From the NCBI GenBank assembly GCA_028695865.1, contig JAQVID010000162.1, positions 1-6,979 on the forward strand: a stretch of 6,979 nucleotides of DNA, written 5' to 3'. Position numbers and translations under genes: made by a program. This DNA comes from Thermoguttaceae bacterium (lineage in GTDB: Bacteria > Planctomycetota > Planctomycetia > Pirellulales > Thermoguttaceae). How positions within the stretch are numbered: position 1 is the stretch's first letter; each line of letters starts with the position of its first letter. The notes beneath the pieces were generated by a model. The model was not told where the DNA came from and made no database searches. It was given only the letters and a program-made list of their open reading frames with translations. Shown piece by piece: positions 1 through 5,548 of the stretch.

Positions 1-548
1 CCATGGTCAAAAAACCTCGTCTGATTCGTACCCGAATCGGAGCGAGTCTGTATGAACTGACCCGGGACGAACTTGCCGCGGGGGAACGCCGCATTATCAG
101 TGGTAGTGTTCTTTGCGGTCGAGCCCTGGAAGACGAAGGTCTTTGTTTTCTGGGCCCCTATGTGAATCAGATTTCTGTTATTTCCGATGGCGACCCGCGT
201 GAACTCTTTGCGTGGACACTCCCGTGCTTCCGTAAATTTTCGCTGGCCGGAACGGTTGGTTCCCGATATCTTCCTGTTTGGCCGTTCAAAATGAATACTG
301 GTCTTTACGGGGGGCATCGCGCCGTCTTCCCGACCGATATGTTCGAGAAGGTCATGCCTCTGGATATTTTGCCCGTTTTCCTGTTCCGCGCGTTGGAAAA
401 CGGTGATATTGACGCTTGTGAAAAACTCGGGGCTTTGGAGCTTGACGAAGAGGATGTCGCGCTTTGCACTTTGGTTGACAGTGGCAAAAACGATTTTACC
501 GCGTCTCTTCGCAACATGCTCAACCTGATTATGAAAGAAGAGGAGTAA
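1..548 (+). CDS. nqrA: Na+-NQR subunit A, C-terminal part (5' end outside window)
   Basis: This is the last ~181 residues of NqrA, the peripheral cytoplasmic subunit of the Na+-translocating NADH:quinone oxidoreductase. The family is normally about 445-450 residues, so roughly 265 residues lie upstream of the window. The ATG at position 3 is therefore an internal methionine, not the start. Recognisable family segments are 'ISGSVLCGR' (residues 32-40 counted from that Met), 'MNTGLYGGHRAVFP' (97-110), and near the end 'GALELDEEDVALCT' (143-156) followed by 'GKND'. NqrA contains no Fe-S cluster, and the role of this C-terminal region is less well defined than that of the redox subunits. The stop codon is TAA at 546-548, and the Shine-Dalgarno of nqrB is embedded in the last codons, so the two genes are probably translationally linked. 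One oddity: after 'ALCT' the sequence is 'LVDSGKND', where I recall the family usually having 'FVCPGKND'. Identity is secure from the sequence and from the nqrB-F genes that follow. Confidence 0.95.
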   Translation, partial: MVKKPRLIRTRIGASLYELTRDELAAGERRIISGSVLCGRALEDEGLCFLGPYVNQISVISDGDPRELFAWTLPCFRKFSLAGTVGSRYLPVWPFKMNTGLYGGHRAVFPTDMFEKVMPLDILPVFLFRALENGDIDACEKLGALELDEEDVALCTLVDSGKNDFTASLRNMLNLIMKEEE

Positions 549-555
549 TCACCCG

Positions 556-1824
556 ATGAAATTCCTTAAAAATATTTTGGGCGGAGTCGAGAAGAAGTTT
601 TTTGCCAAAGGGAAAGTGTTTGCGCCATTCCATCCGGTATTCGACGCAATTGATACTTTTCTTTACACGCCCGGCGAACGAACCGCCGGTACATGTCATG
701 TTCGCGACTGCAACGATTTCAAACGCATGATGATCACGGTCATGTACGCGTTGATTCCGTGTATTGTCATGGGAATGTATAACGTTGGTCTTCAGGCCAA
801 CCGACTCATGGAACTCAACGGAATCGAGCAGGCGTCCGGATGGCATGGAGCGATTTTGAATTGGCTTAATGCTTATTTCCCCATGTTGAACCTGTTCGGC
901 GCTTCGGTGTGGAACATTATTGGTTGCACGCTTCATGGAGCGGTTTATTTTATTCCGCTTTACCTTGTTTCGTTCTTCGTCGGTATTGCCTGGGAAGCGT
1001 TGTTCTCCATGATTCATCATGAACAGATTCACGAAGGTTTCTTCGTGACCGGACTGATTTTCCCGCTTACCCTTCCGCCGTCCACCCCGCTGTGGCAGGT
1101 CGCGATCGCGATTTCGTTCGGTGTTGTGATCGGCAAGGAAATTTTCGGTGGTACCGGTCGCAACTTTTTGAATCCGGCTCTTGTTGCCCGGGCATTTTTG
1201 TTCTTTGCTTATGCGGGACAAATTTCCGGCGATAAAGTATGGACGACCGTCGATGGCGTTTCGAAAGCGACCCCGCTGGCCATTGCGACGAATCCCAGTT
1301 TCACCGAAGGGGGGGTGGCCGGTTTGCAGAAAGCCGGTTATGGAATGTTCGATTGCTTTATCGGAACCATCCCGGGCTCGTTTGGCGAAACCTCAACGCT
1401 TGCCTGTTTGATCGGCATGGTGTTTTTGCTCTTTGTCGGCGTGGCGTCGTGGCGAATCGTCGTGAGTGCCTTCGTCGGAGGCATGGGCCTTGCAACGTTC
1501 TTCTGGCTCCTGGGAAGTAATACGAATGCGGCTTTCGCGCTTGGTCCGTTCTGGCACGTCGTCATGGGTGGTTTTGCCTTCGGTATGATCTTCATGGCCA
1601 GTGACCCGGTTACTGCCGCATTAACGAAGCCCGGTCAATATATTTATGGTCTGCTGATTGGTGCTTTGGTTATTGTCATTCGGGTGTTGAACCCGGCGTA
1701 CCCGGAAGGAACAATGCTCGTGATCCTGTTCGGAAACTGCTGTGCTCCACTGATCGACTGGTTTGTCGTCCAGGCTAATATTAAGCGACGTCTGCGACGA
1801 ACAGCCGAATCGACATTGAACTAA
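556..1824 (+). CDS. nqrB: Na+-NQR subunit B (integral membrane, FMN/riboflavin subunit)
   Basis: NqrB is the large membrane subunit of Na+-NQR. It carries covalent FMN and bound riboflavin and takes part in quinone reduction and Na+ transport. At 422 residues it matches the family (about 415), and the protein is full length. Hallmarks are 'GGTGRNFLNPAL' (198-209), 'GSFGETST' (274-281), 'GGFAFGMIFMASDPVTAA' (338-355) and 'NPAYPEG' near the C terminus, amid many hydrophobic membrane segments. The expected FMN-threonine is T239 in 'DGVSKATPL', aligning with T236 of Vibrio NqrB. The residue two before the threonine-preceding Ala is Lys, where SGAT is usual: codons TCG AAA GCG ACC at 1261-1272. 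The ATG at 556 lies 10 nt after AGGAG (541-545), which sits inside the end of nqrA, and only 7 nt separate the genes. The RnfD family is related, but the neighbouring nqrA and nqrF exclude Rnf. Confidence 0.97.
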   Translation: MKFLKNILGGVEKKFFAKGKVFAPFHPVFDAIDTFLYTPGERTAGTCHVRDCNDFKRMMITVMYALIPCIVMGMYNVGLQANRLMELNGIEQASGWHGAILNWLNAYFPMLNLFGASVWNIIGCTLHGAVYFIPLYLVSFFVGIAWEALFSMIHHEQIHEGFFVTGLIFPLTLPPSTPLWQVAIAISFGVVIGKEIFGGTGRNFLNPALVARAFLFFAYAGQISGDKVWTTVDGVSKATPLAIATNPSFTEGGVAGLQKAGYGMFDCFIGTIPGSFGETSTLACLIGMVFLLFVGVASWRIVVSAFVGGMGLATFFWLLGSNTNAAFALGPFWHVVMGGFAFGMIFMASDPVTAALTKPGQYIYGLLIGALVIVIRVLNPAYPEGTMLVILFGNCCAPLIDWFVVQANIKRRLRRTAESTLN

Positions 1825-1841
1825 AGGGAATCATTAGGTTG

Positions 1842-1889
1842 TATCGGCGAATCGGCTTCCTGCGAAAGCAATGTTTTGATTCGTCGATA
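1842..1889 (+). other. Large hairpin in the nqrB-nqrC spacer, with nested GAAA tetraloop
   Basis: The 90-nt spacer between nqrB and nqrC contains an inverted repeat: 1842-1853 (TATCGGCGAATC) pairs with 1878-1889 (GATTCGTCGATA). This gives 12 consecutive base pairs with a single G-U pair (1847 with 1884). Inside the 24-nt loop, 1861-1870 (TGCGAAAGCA) can form a 3-bp stem closed by a GNRA-type GAAA tetraloop. The structure ends 11 nt before the nqrC Shine-Dalgarno. No T-run follows it, so it is not a standard intrinsic terminator. Plausible roles, by inference only, are mRNA processing or stabilisation, partial attenuation, or translational control of nqrC. Confidence 0.6.
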
Positions 1890-1900
1890 TCAAGATAAAC

Positions 1901-1906
1901 GGAAAG
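1901..1906 (+). promoter_or_regulatory. Ribosome binding site deciding the nqrC start
   Basis: GGAAAG lies 8 nt before the ATG at 1915. It favours that ATG over the upstream in-frame TTG at 1876, which lies inside the spacer hairpin and has no Shine-Dalgarno. The leader holds two GATAAA copies (1894-1899 and 1906-1911); a similar pair precedes nqrF. Confidence 0.7.
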
Positions 1907-1914
1907 ATAAAGAC

Positions 1915-2685
1915 ATGGAAAAAGACTCCATATTTAAGACGTTTGCCGTGGCACTGGGTGTTTGCGTCGTTTGCGCGATCATCGTGTCGGTTGCCGCGAC
2001 GGTTCTCAAGCCGTTGCAGGAGAAAAACAAGCTGCTGGACAAGCAAACCAACGTATTGCGAGCGGCCGGGCTGGTTGATATGAAGGCTTCTGTGAGCGCT
2101 GCGGAAGTCGCTGAACTCTTCAAAAAGATTTCGCCCGTGGTCGTTGATTTGGCGACTGGCGATATTGTCAAGGATGCCAAGCCGGCCCAAATAGAAGCCG
2201 ATGAAAGCAATACGGTTGCGATTCCCGCCAATGACGATGTTGCCGGGATTAAATCACGACCGAAACAGGTTGTCGTTTATGTCGTCAAAGACGCGTCCGG
2301 CAAGCCGGAGACAATTGTTCTTCCGGTTTATGGACGAGGCTTGTGGTCCACGATGAAAGGTTTTTTCGGAATCAAGGGCGATCTTCAGACGGTCAAGAAT
2401 TTGACATTCTATGATCATGGCGAAACACCGGGCCTTGGCGGTGAAATTTCCAATCCTGTCTGGGTTCATCACTGGAACGATAAAAAGGCGCTTGACGAAC
2501 GCGGAAATCCGGTTATTACCATCATCAAGGGAAACGTCGATCCGACGTCGCCTCAAGCGGACAGTCAGGTGGACGGTATTTCAGGCGCAACGCTGACCTG
2601 TCGTGGTGTTAATCATACGATGCAATACTGGCTTGGTGATTCCGGGTTCGGCAAGTATATCAAAAACCTGAAAGAAGGCAAATAA
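1915..2685 (+). CDS. nqrC: Na+-NQR subunit C (membrane-anchored covalent FMN subunit)
   Basis: NqrC is the single-span, FMN-carrying subunit that relays electrons within Na+-NQR. From the ATG at 1915 it is 256 residues, essentially the family length (Vibrio 257). An N-terminal transmembrane helix covers about residues 10-31 and is followed by a soluble FMN-binding domain. Family motifs are 'YGRGLWSTMKGF' (from 139) and 'DHGETPGLGGEI' (167-178). The flavin attachment motif 'DGISGATLT' is canonical, and T226 is the expected phosphoester-linked residue (Vibrio T225), attached by an ApbE-type flavin transferase. A TTG at 1876 would add 13 charged residues, but the ATG has the better ribosome binding site and gives the expected length. 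The gene is preceded by a 90-nt spacer with a strong hairpin and followed by an 80-nt spacer before nqrD. Confidence 0.97.
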   Translation: MEKDSIFKTFAVALGVCVVCAIIVSVAATVLKPLQEKNKLLDKQTNVLRAAGLVDMKASVSAAEVAELFKKISPVVVDLATGDIVKDAKPAQIEADESNTVAIPANDDVAGIKSRPKQVVVYVVKDASGKPETIVLPVYGRGLWSTMKGFFGIKGDLQTVKNLTFYDHGETPGLGGEISNPVWVHHWNDKKALDERGNPVITIIKGNVDPTSPQADSQVDGISGATLTCRGVNHTMQYWLGDSGFGKYIKNLKEGK

Positions 2686-2694
2686 AGAACATTC

Positions 2695-2716
2695 GGCAAG
2701 GTCTGTCAGGCCTGTC
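2695..2716 (+). other. Small hairpin in the nqrC-nqrD spacer
   Basis: AGGTCT (2699-2704) pairs with AGGCCT (2708-2713) over a 3-nt loop, with one G-U pair. Allowing a bulged A at 2698, the stem extends by three more pairs (2695-2697 with 2714-2716, one of them G-U). It begins 10 nt after the nqrC stop codon. No T-run of terminator type follows. It is short, so it could be chance, but it sits in the same relative place as the hairpins in the other nqr spacers. Confidence 0.35.
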
Positions 2717-2765
2717 GTTTGGATTATTTGTTATTCCTCAACCTATGCAATTATAGAGAAGCAAC

Positions 2766-3389
2766 ATGGATTCCAAACTGAAAAAAATCTTGCTTGAGCC
2801 CATATTCAACAACAATCCCGTTGTGATTCAGGTGCTCGGCATTTGTTCGGCACTGGCCGTTACAACACGACTTCAGACCGCGGTCACGATGTGTCTGGCC
2901 GTGACGTTTGTAACAGCCCTTTCGAACGTTGGTGTTTCGCTCGTTCGAAAGATCATCCCGGGCAGTATCCGCATGATCGTCGAAATGACGATTATCGCTG
3001 CCCTTGTCATTATGGTCGATCAGTTCATTAAAGCTTTTTCCTACAACCTTAGCAAAGAATTGTCGGTGTTCGTAGGTCTTATTATTACGAACTGTATCGT
3101 GATGGGACGAACCGAAGCGTTCGCGATTAAAAACAACGTGGTGGAAAGCGCCATCGACGGCTTGGGCAACGGATTGGGCTATAGTGTTTTATTGCTGGTC
3201 GTCGCGTTTGTTCGTGAGCTCTTCGGTTTCGGCACGCTCTTTGGTTATACCGTATTGAGCACGGTGAATCAGGGCGGATGGTATGTTCCAAACGGACTGC
3301 TTGTTCTTTCGCCGGGGGCTTTCTTCCTCATCGGATTCTTTATCTGGGGACTCAAAACCTGGAAGAGCAATCTGATTACCGACGAATAA
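2766..3389 (+). CDS. nqrD: Na+-NQR subunit D (membrane, Fe-S ligands)
   Basis: NqrD is an integral membrane subunit that, with the homologous NqrE, forms the membrane-embedded core with an intramembrane 2Fe-2S centre. The protein is 207 residues (Vibrio 210), with about six hydrophobic helices. The two expected cluster cysteines are present: C27 in 'LGICSALAVT' and C110 in 'ITNCIVMGRTEAFA', corresponding to Vibrio C29 and C112. The motif 'EAFA' and the segment 'GLGYSVLLLVVAFVRELFGFG' are typical of the NqrD/RnfE family. Assignment to NqrD rather than RnfE rests on the operon. The start ATG at 2766 has only a weak ribosome binding site (AGAGAAG at 2755-2761, 4 nt away), the weakest in the operon. 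A 62-nt spacer with a hairpin separates it from nqrE. Confidence 0.96.
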   Translation: MDSKLKKILLEPIFNNNPVVIQVLGICSALAVTTRLQTAVTMCLAVTFVTALSNVGVSLVRKIIPGSIRMIVEMTIIAALVIMVDQFIKAFSYNLSKELSVFVGLIITNCIVMGRTEAFAIKNNVVESAIDGLGNGLGYSVLLLVVAFVRELFGFGTLFGYTVLSTVNQGGWYVPNGLLVLSPGAFFLIGFFIWGLKTWKSNLITDE

Positions 3390-3414
3390 GATTTCATTAC
3401 GAGATATGAAGCAA

Positions 3415-3436
3415 ACTCCGGATGTTCGTCCGGGGT
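3415..3436 (+). other. Hairpin in the nqrD-nqrE spacer
   Basis: ACTCCGGA (3415-3422) pairs with TCCGGGGT (3429-3436): eight base pairs with one G-U pair and a 6-nt loop, TGTTCG. It ends 5 nt before the nqrE Shine-Dalgarno. An in-frame ATG at 3422 lies within the stem and is not the likely start. No T-run follows, so an intrinsic terminator is unlikely. Effects on mRNA stability or on nqrE translation are possible but only inferred. Confidence 0.5.
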
Positions 3437-3440
3437 CTTA

Positions 3441-3445
3441 AAGGA
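3441..3445 (+). promoter_or_regulatory. Ribosome binding site deciding the nqrE start
   Basis: AAGGA lies 6 nt before the ATG at 3452. It supports that start over the in-frame ATG at 3422, which is buried in a hairpin and would add ten residues that the family does not have. Confidence 0.75.
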
Positions 3446-3451
3446 AAGATC

Positions 3452-4063
3452 ATGGAACACGTAACTAGCATGTTTATTCAAGGGGTTTTTACCCAAAACC
3501 TTGCCTTGGTATTGTTTCTCGGAATGTGTACATTCCTTGCGCTAAGCAAAAAAGTTGAAACAGCAATGGGGCTTGGTATCGCGGTCATCGTTGTACAGGC
3601 GATTACCGTGCCGGTCAATGCCCTCCTTTTGAATTATGTCCTCAAAGAGGGTGCTCTGTCCTGGACTGGAATCGAAGCACTGTCCAAACTCGACCTGTCG
3701 TTTCTGACGTTCATTACGTTCATCAGTGTTATTGCGGCCATGGTTCAGATTTTGGAAATGTTGCTCGATCGTTTCTTCCCGCCGTTGTACAACGCGCTGG
3801 GAATTTTCCTGCCGCTTATTACGGTTAACTGCGCGATTATGGGTGGTTCTCTGTTCATGGAGCAACGCGGTTATAATATGATGGACAGTTGCCTTTACGG
3901 TCTGTTCTCCGGAATCGGTTGGGCTTTTGCCATTGTGCTGTTGGCCGGCATACGCGAAAAACTCGAATACAGCCGTTCGCCAAAAGCTCTTCGCGGAATC
4001 GGTATGGCGTTTATGGTTGTTGGCCTTTTGGCCATGGCTTTCATGTGCTTTTCGGGTATGTGA
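3452..4063 (+). CDS. nqrE: Na+-NQR subunit E (membrane, Fe-S ligands)
   Basis: NqrE is the partner of NqrD in the membrane core. From the ATG at 3452 it is 203 residues (family about 198) and begins 'MEH', as the well-known NqrE proteins do. The cluster cysteines are C26 in 'FLGMCTFLA' and C127 in 'ITVNCAIMGG', corresponding to Vibrio C26 and C120. The extra seven residues between them come from a slightly longer loop at about 66-79 ('EGALSWTGIEALSK'). Family segments 'GLGIAVIVV', 'QILEMLLDRFFPPLYNALG' and 'GIGWAFAIVLLAGIREK' are clear, with about six hydrophobic helices. The RnfA family is homologous, but the operon settles the identity. The longest spacer of the operon (209 nt) follows before nqrF. 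Confidence 0.97.
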   Translation: MEHVTSMFIQGVFTQNLALVLFLGMCTFLALSKKVETAMGLGIAVIVVQAITVPVNALLLNYVLKEGALSWTGIEALSKLDLSFLTFITFISVIAAMVQILEMLLDRFFPPLYNALGIFLPLITVNCAIMGGSLFMEQRGYNMMDSCLYGLFSGIGWAFAIVLLAGIREKLEYSRSPKALRGIGMAFMVVGLLAMAFMCFSGM

Positions 4064-4083
4064 GACCGGGCTTTAAGCAGAGC

Positions 4084-4184
4084 AAAACCGTTTCGCGTTT
4101 TTTCCCGTCGTGCCGTTCCCTGTTTTCCGATGGTAAACGGGGAATGATGAAGGGGTGATAAAGAGTCGGCAGTAAAAACCGTTT
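4084..4184 (+). repeat. Short direct repeat AAAACCGTTT in the nqrE-nqrF spacer
   Basis: The 10-mer AAAACCGTTT occurs at 4084-4093 and again at 4175-4184, on either side of the spacer hairpin. Both copies are followed within a few bases by a CG-containing step and a run of five or six T. The element is nearly its own reverse complement. It may be a protein-binding or RNA element, or chance; the exact match is short. Confidence 0.3.
4114..4146 (+). other. Stable hairpin in the long nqrE-nqrF spacer
   Basis: The 209-nt spacer (4064-4272) holds no supportable gene. Within it 4114-4125 pairs with 4135-4146 to give a 12-bp stem with two G-U pairs (4121 with 4139, 4115 with 4145). The core TTCCCTGTTT/AAACGGGGAA is at 4116-4125 and 4135-4144, and the loop is 9 nt. 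The sequence after the stem is purine-rich (GATGAAGGGG), not T-rich, so an intrinsic terminator is not supported. It may mark an mRNA processing or stability site between the membrane subunits and the NADH-oxidising subunit. Confidence 0.55.
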
Positions 4185-4272
4185 ACGTTGTTTTTCGTGT
4201 CAAGGCCGATATGTTAAGAGGTTTGACGCCAAGAGGCGAAAGGCAACACGTTCGATAAAGGATAAAAGTATA

Positions 4273-5508
4273 ATGAGTGATTTTCAGGTAATCATTGCGG
4301 GGATCGTTGCGTTTCCGGTCATTGTTCTCGTGCTCGTCGCGATTATTTTGGCCGCAAAAGCAGTGCTGGTTCCCGCCGGAAATGTTGAGATTGAGATCAA
4401 CGGAGACGTGTCCAAAACGTTGTCCGTTCCCACGGGCGGCAAGTTGCTGGGTACGCTTGCCGATAAGAAGATTTATATTCCATCCGCTTGCGGTGGTGGT
4501 GGAACGTGTGGCCAGTGTAAAGTTCGTGTTCTTTCCGGTGGCGGTGATATTTTGCCGACCGAAACAGGGCACATGAGCCGTCGCGAATTGAAATCCCACA
4601 CGCGTCTGGGCTGCCAGGTTCCGGTAAAGCAGAATTTGAAGATCGTCATTCCTCCGGAAGTCTTTTCCGTCCGCAAATGGGAATGTACGGTCCGAAGCAA
4701 TCGTAACGTTGCGACGTTCATTAAGGAACTTGTCCTGGAACTTCCTGCCGGAGAAAACGTTGAGTTCCGCGCCGGTGGTTATATTCAAATCGAATGCCCT
4801 CCGCACACGATTCACTACCGTGATTTCGAAATCGGCGAAGCCTACCGCGGCGATTGGGACAAGTTTAACGTGTGGCAATACACGAGTGTCGTTAACGAAC
4901 GTGCCATGCGTGCCTATTCCATGGCGAACTATCCCCGGGAAAAAGGGATTATCATGCTGAACGTTCGTATCGCCTCGCCTCCCCCACGCATGGGCAAAGT
5001 TCCTCCCGGGATCATGTCCTCTTATATTTTCAGCTTGAAGCCGGGTGACAAAGTTACGATCAGTGGCCCTTACGGCGAATTCTTCATTCAAGATACGCCC
5101 GCTGAAAAAATCTATGTCGGTGGCGGTGCCGGTATGGCTCCGTTGCGGTCGCATATTTTCGAACTCCTCAAACACCTCAAGGCCCAACAGAAGATTTCGT
5201 ACTGGTATGGGGCGAGAAGTTTGCGCGAAGCGTTTTACGTCGATGAGTTCGAAGAGCTTGCAAGGGAATTTCCCAATTTCTCCTGGCATCTGGCTTTATC
5301 CGAACCGCTGCCGGAAGACAACTGGAACGGTTCCACCGGTTTTATTCACGAAGTCTTGTTCAATGAGTATCTCAAAGCGCACAAAGCGCCCGAAGACTGT
5401 GAATATTACATGTGTGGTCCCCCCATGATGACCGGTGCCGTACTCAAAATGCTCGATAACCTCGGAGTCGAACGGGAAAGTATTCACTTCGACGACTTCG
5501 GCGCTTGA
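4273..5508 (+). CDS. nqrF: Na+-NQR subunit F (NADH-oxidising flavoprotein)
   Basis: NqrF is the electron entry subunit: it oxidises NADH with FAD and passes electrons to a 2Fe-2S centre. It has 411 residues (Vibrio 408). An N-terminal membrane anchor (about 6-28) precedes a ferredoxin-like domain with cluster ligands C73, C79, C82 and C114 (Vibrio C70, C76, C79, C111). A ferredoxin-reductase domain follows, with FAD motif 'RAYS' (213-216), 'GPYGEF' (265-270), the nucleotide-binding 'GGGAGMAPLRSH' (283-294) and 'CGPPMM' with the conserved cysteine C381. It ends in the usual 'DDFGA'-type C terminus. ATG 4273 is preceded by AAAGGA (4257-4262) with a 10-nt gap. A 209-nt spacer lies before it and only 40 nt lie between it and ribH. 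All catalytic and cofactor residues I can check are intact. Confidence 0.98.
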   Translation: MSDFQVIIAGIVAFPVIVLVLVAIILAAKAVLVPAGNVEIEINGDVSKTLSVPTGGKLLGTLADKKIYIPSACGGGGTCGQCKVRVLSGGGDILPTETGHMSRRELKSHTRLGCQVPVKQNLKIVIPPEVFSVRKWECTVRSNRNVATFIKELVLELPAGENVEFRAGGYIQIECPPHTIHYRDFEIGEAYRGDWDKFNVWQYTSVVNERAMRAYSMANYPREKGIIMLNVRIASPPPRMGKVPPGIMSSYIFSLKPGDKVTISGPYGEFFIQDTPAEKIYVGGGAGMAPLRSHIFELLKHLKAQQKISYWYGARSLREAFYVDEFEELAREFPNFSWHLALSEPLPEDNWNGSTGFIHEVLFNEYLKAHKAPEDCEYYMCGPPMMTGAVLKMLDNLGVERESIHFDDFGA

Positions 5509-5536
5509 TTCCTTTTATGTTCTTTTTATTTAATGC

Positions 5537-5542
5537 AGGAGG
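5537..5542 (+). promoter_or_regulatory. Very strong Shine-Dalgarno of ribH
   Basis: AGGAGG lies 6 nt before the ATG at 5549. It is the best ribosome binding site in the window and fixes the ribH start. The 40-nt spacer (5509-5548) is T-rich, with no convincing hairpin, terminator or FMN riboswitch, so ribH can be read from the nqr transcript. Confidence 0.8.
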
Positions 5543-5548
5543 CTGTAA

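Noticed and set aside
3..5. ATG at position 3 as the nqrA start
   Set aside because: The protein aligns with the C-terminal ~40 percent of NqrA, so this Met is internal and the true start is upstream of the window.
529..1221. 230-codon open frame on the minus strand opposite nqrB
   Set aside because: Antisense to clear nqrB coding sequence, basic and low-complexity in composition, with no recognisable domain.
1876..1914. TTG at 1876 as the nqrC start
   Set aside because: It lies in the spacer hairpin without a Shine-Dalgarno and adds 13 residues not typical of the family. The ATG at 1915 has a well-placed GGAAAG.
4223..4274. Possible promoter before nqrF (TTGACG at 4223-4228 and TATAAT at 4269-4274)
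   Set aside because: The two hexamers are about 40 bp apart, far from the usual 16-18, and the TATAAT overlaps the start codon.
4183..5289. Long open frame of 368 codons on the minus strand opposite nqrF
   Set aside because: It is wholly antisense to nqrF, which has every family motif. The predicted protein resembles no family I know, and such frames arise from codon bias.
1..5508. Rnf complex instead of Na+-NQR
   Set aside because: NqrA and the NADH-oxidising NqrF with plant-type 2Fe-2S and FAD domains are specific to Nqr, and no RnfB or RnfC-type ferredoxin clusters are present.
5509..5548. FMN riboswitch or terminator before ribH
   Set aside because: Only 40 nt are available, too short for the RFN element, and no stable stem followed by a T-run is visible. 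The T-rich stretch alone is not enough.
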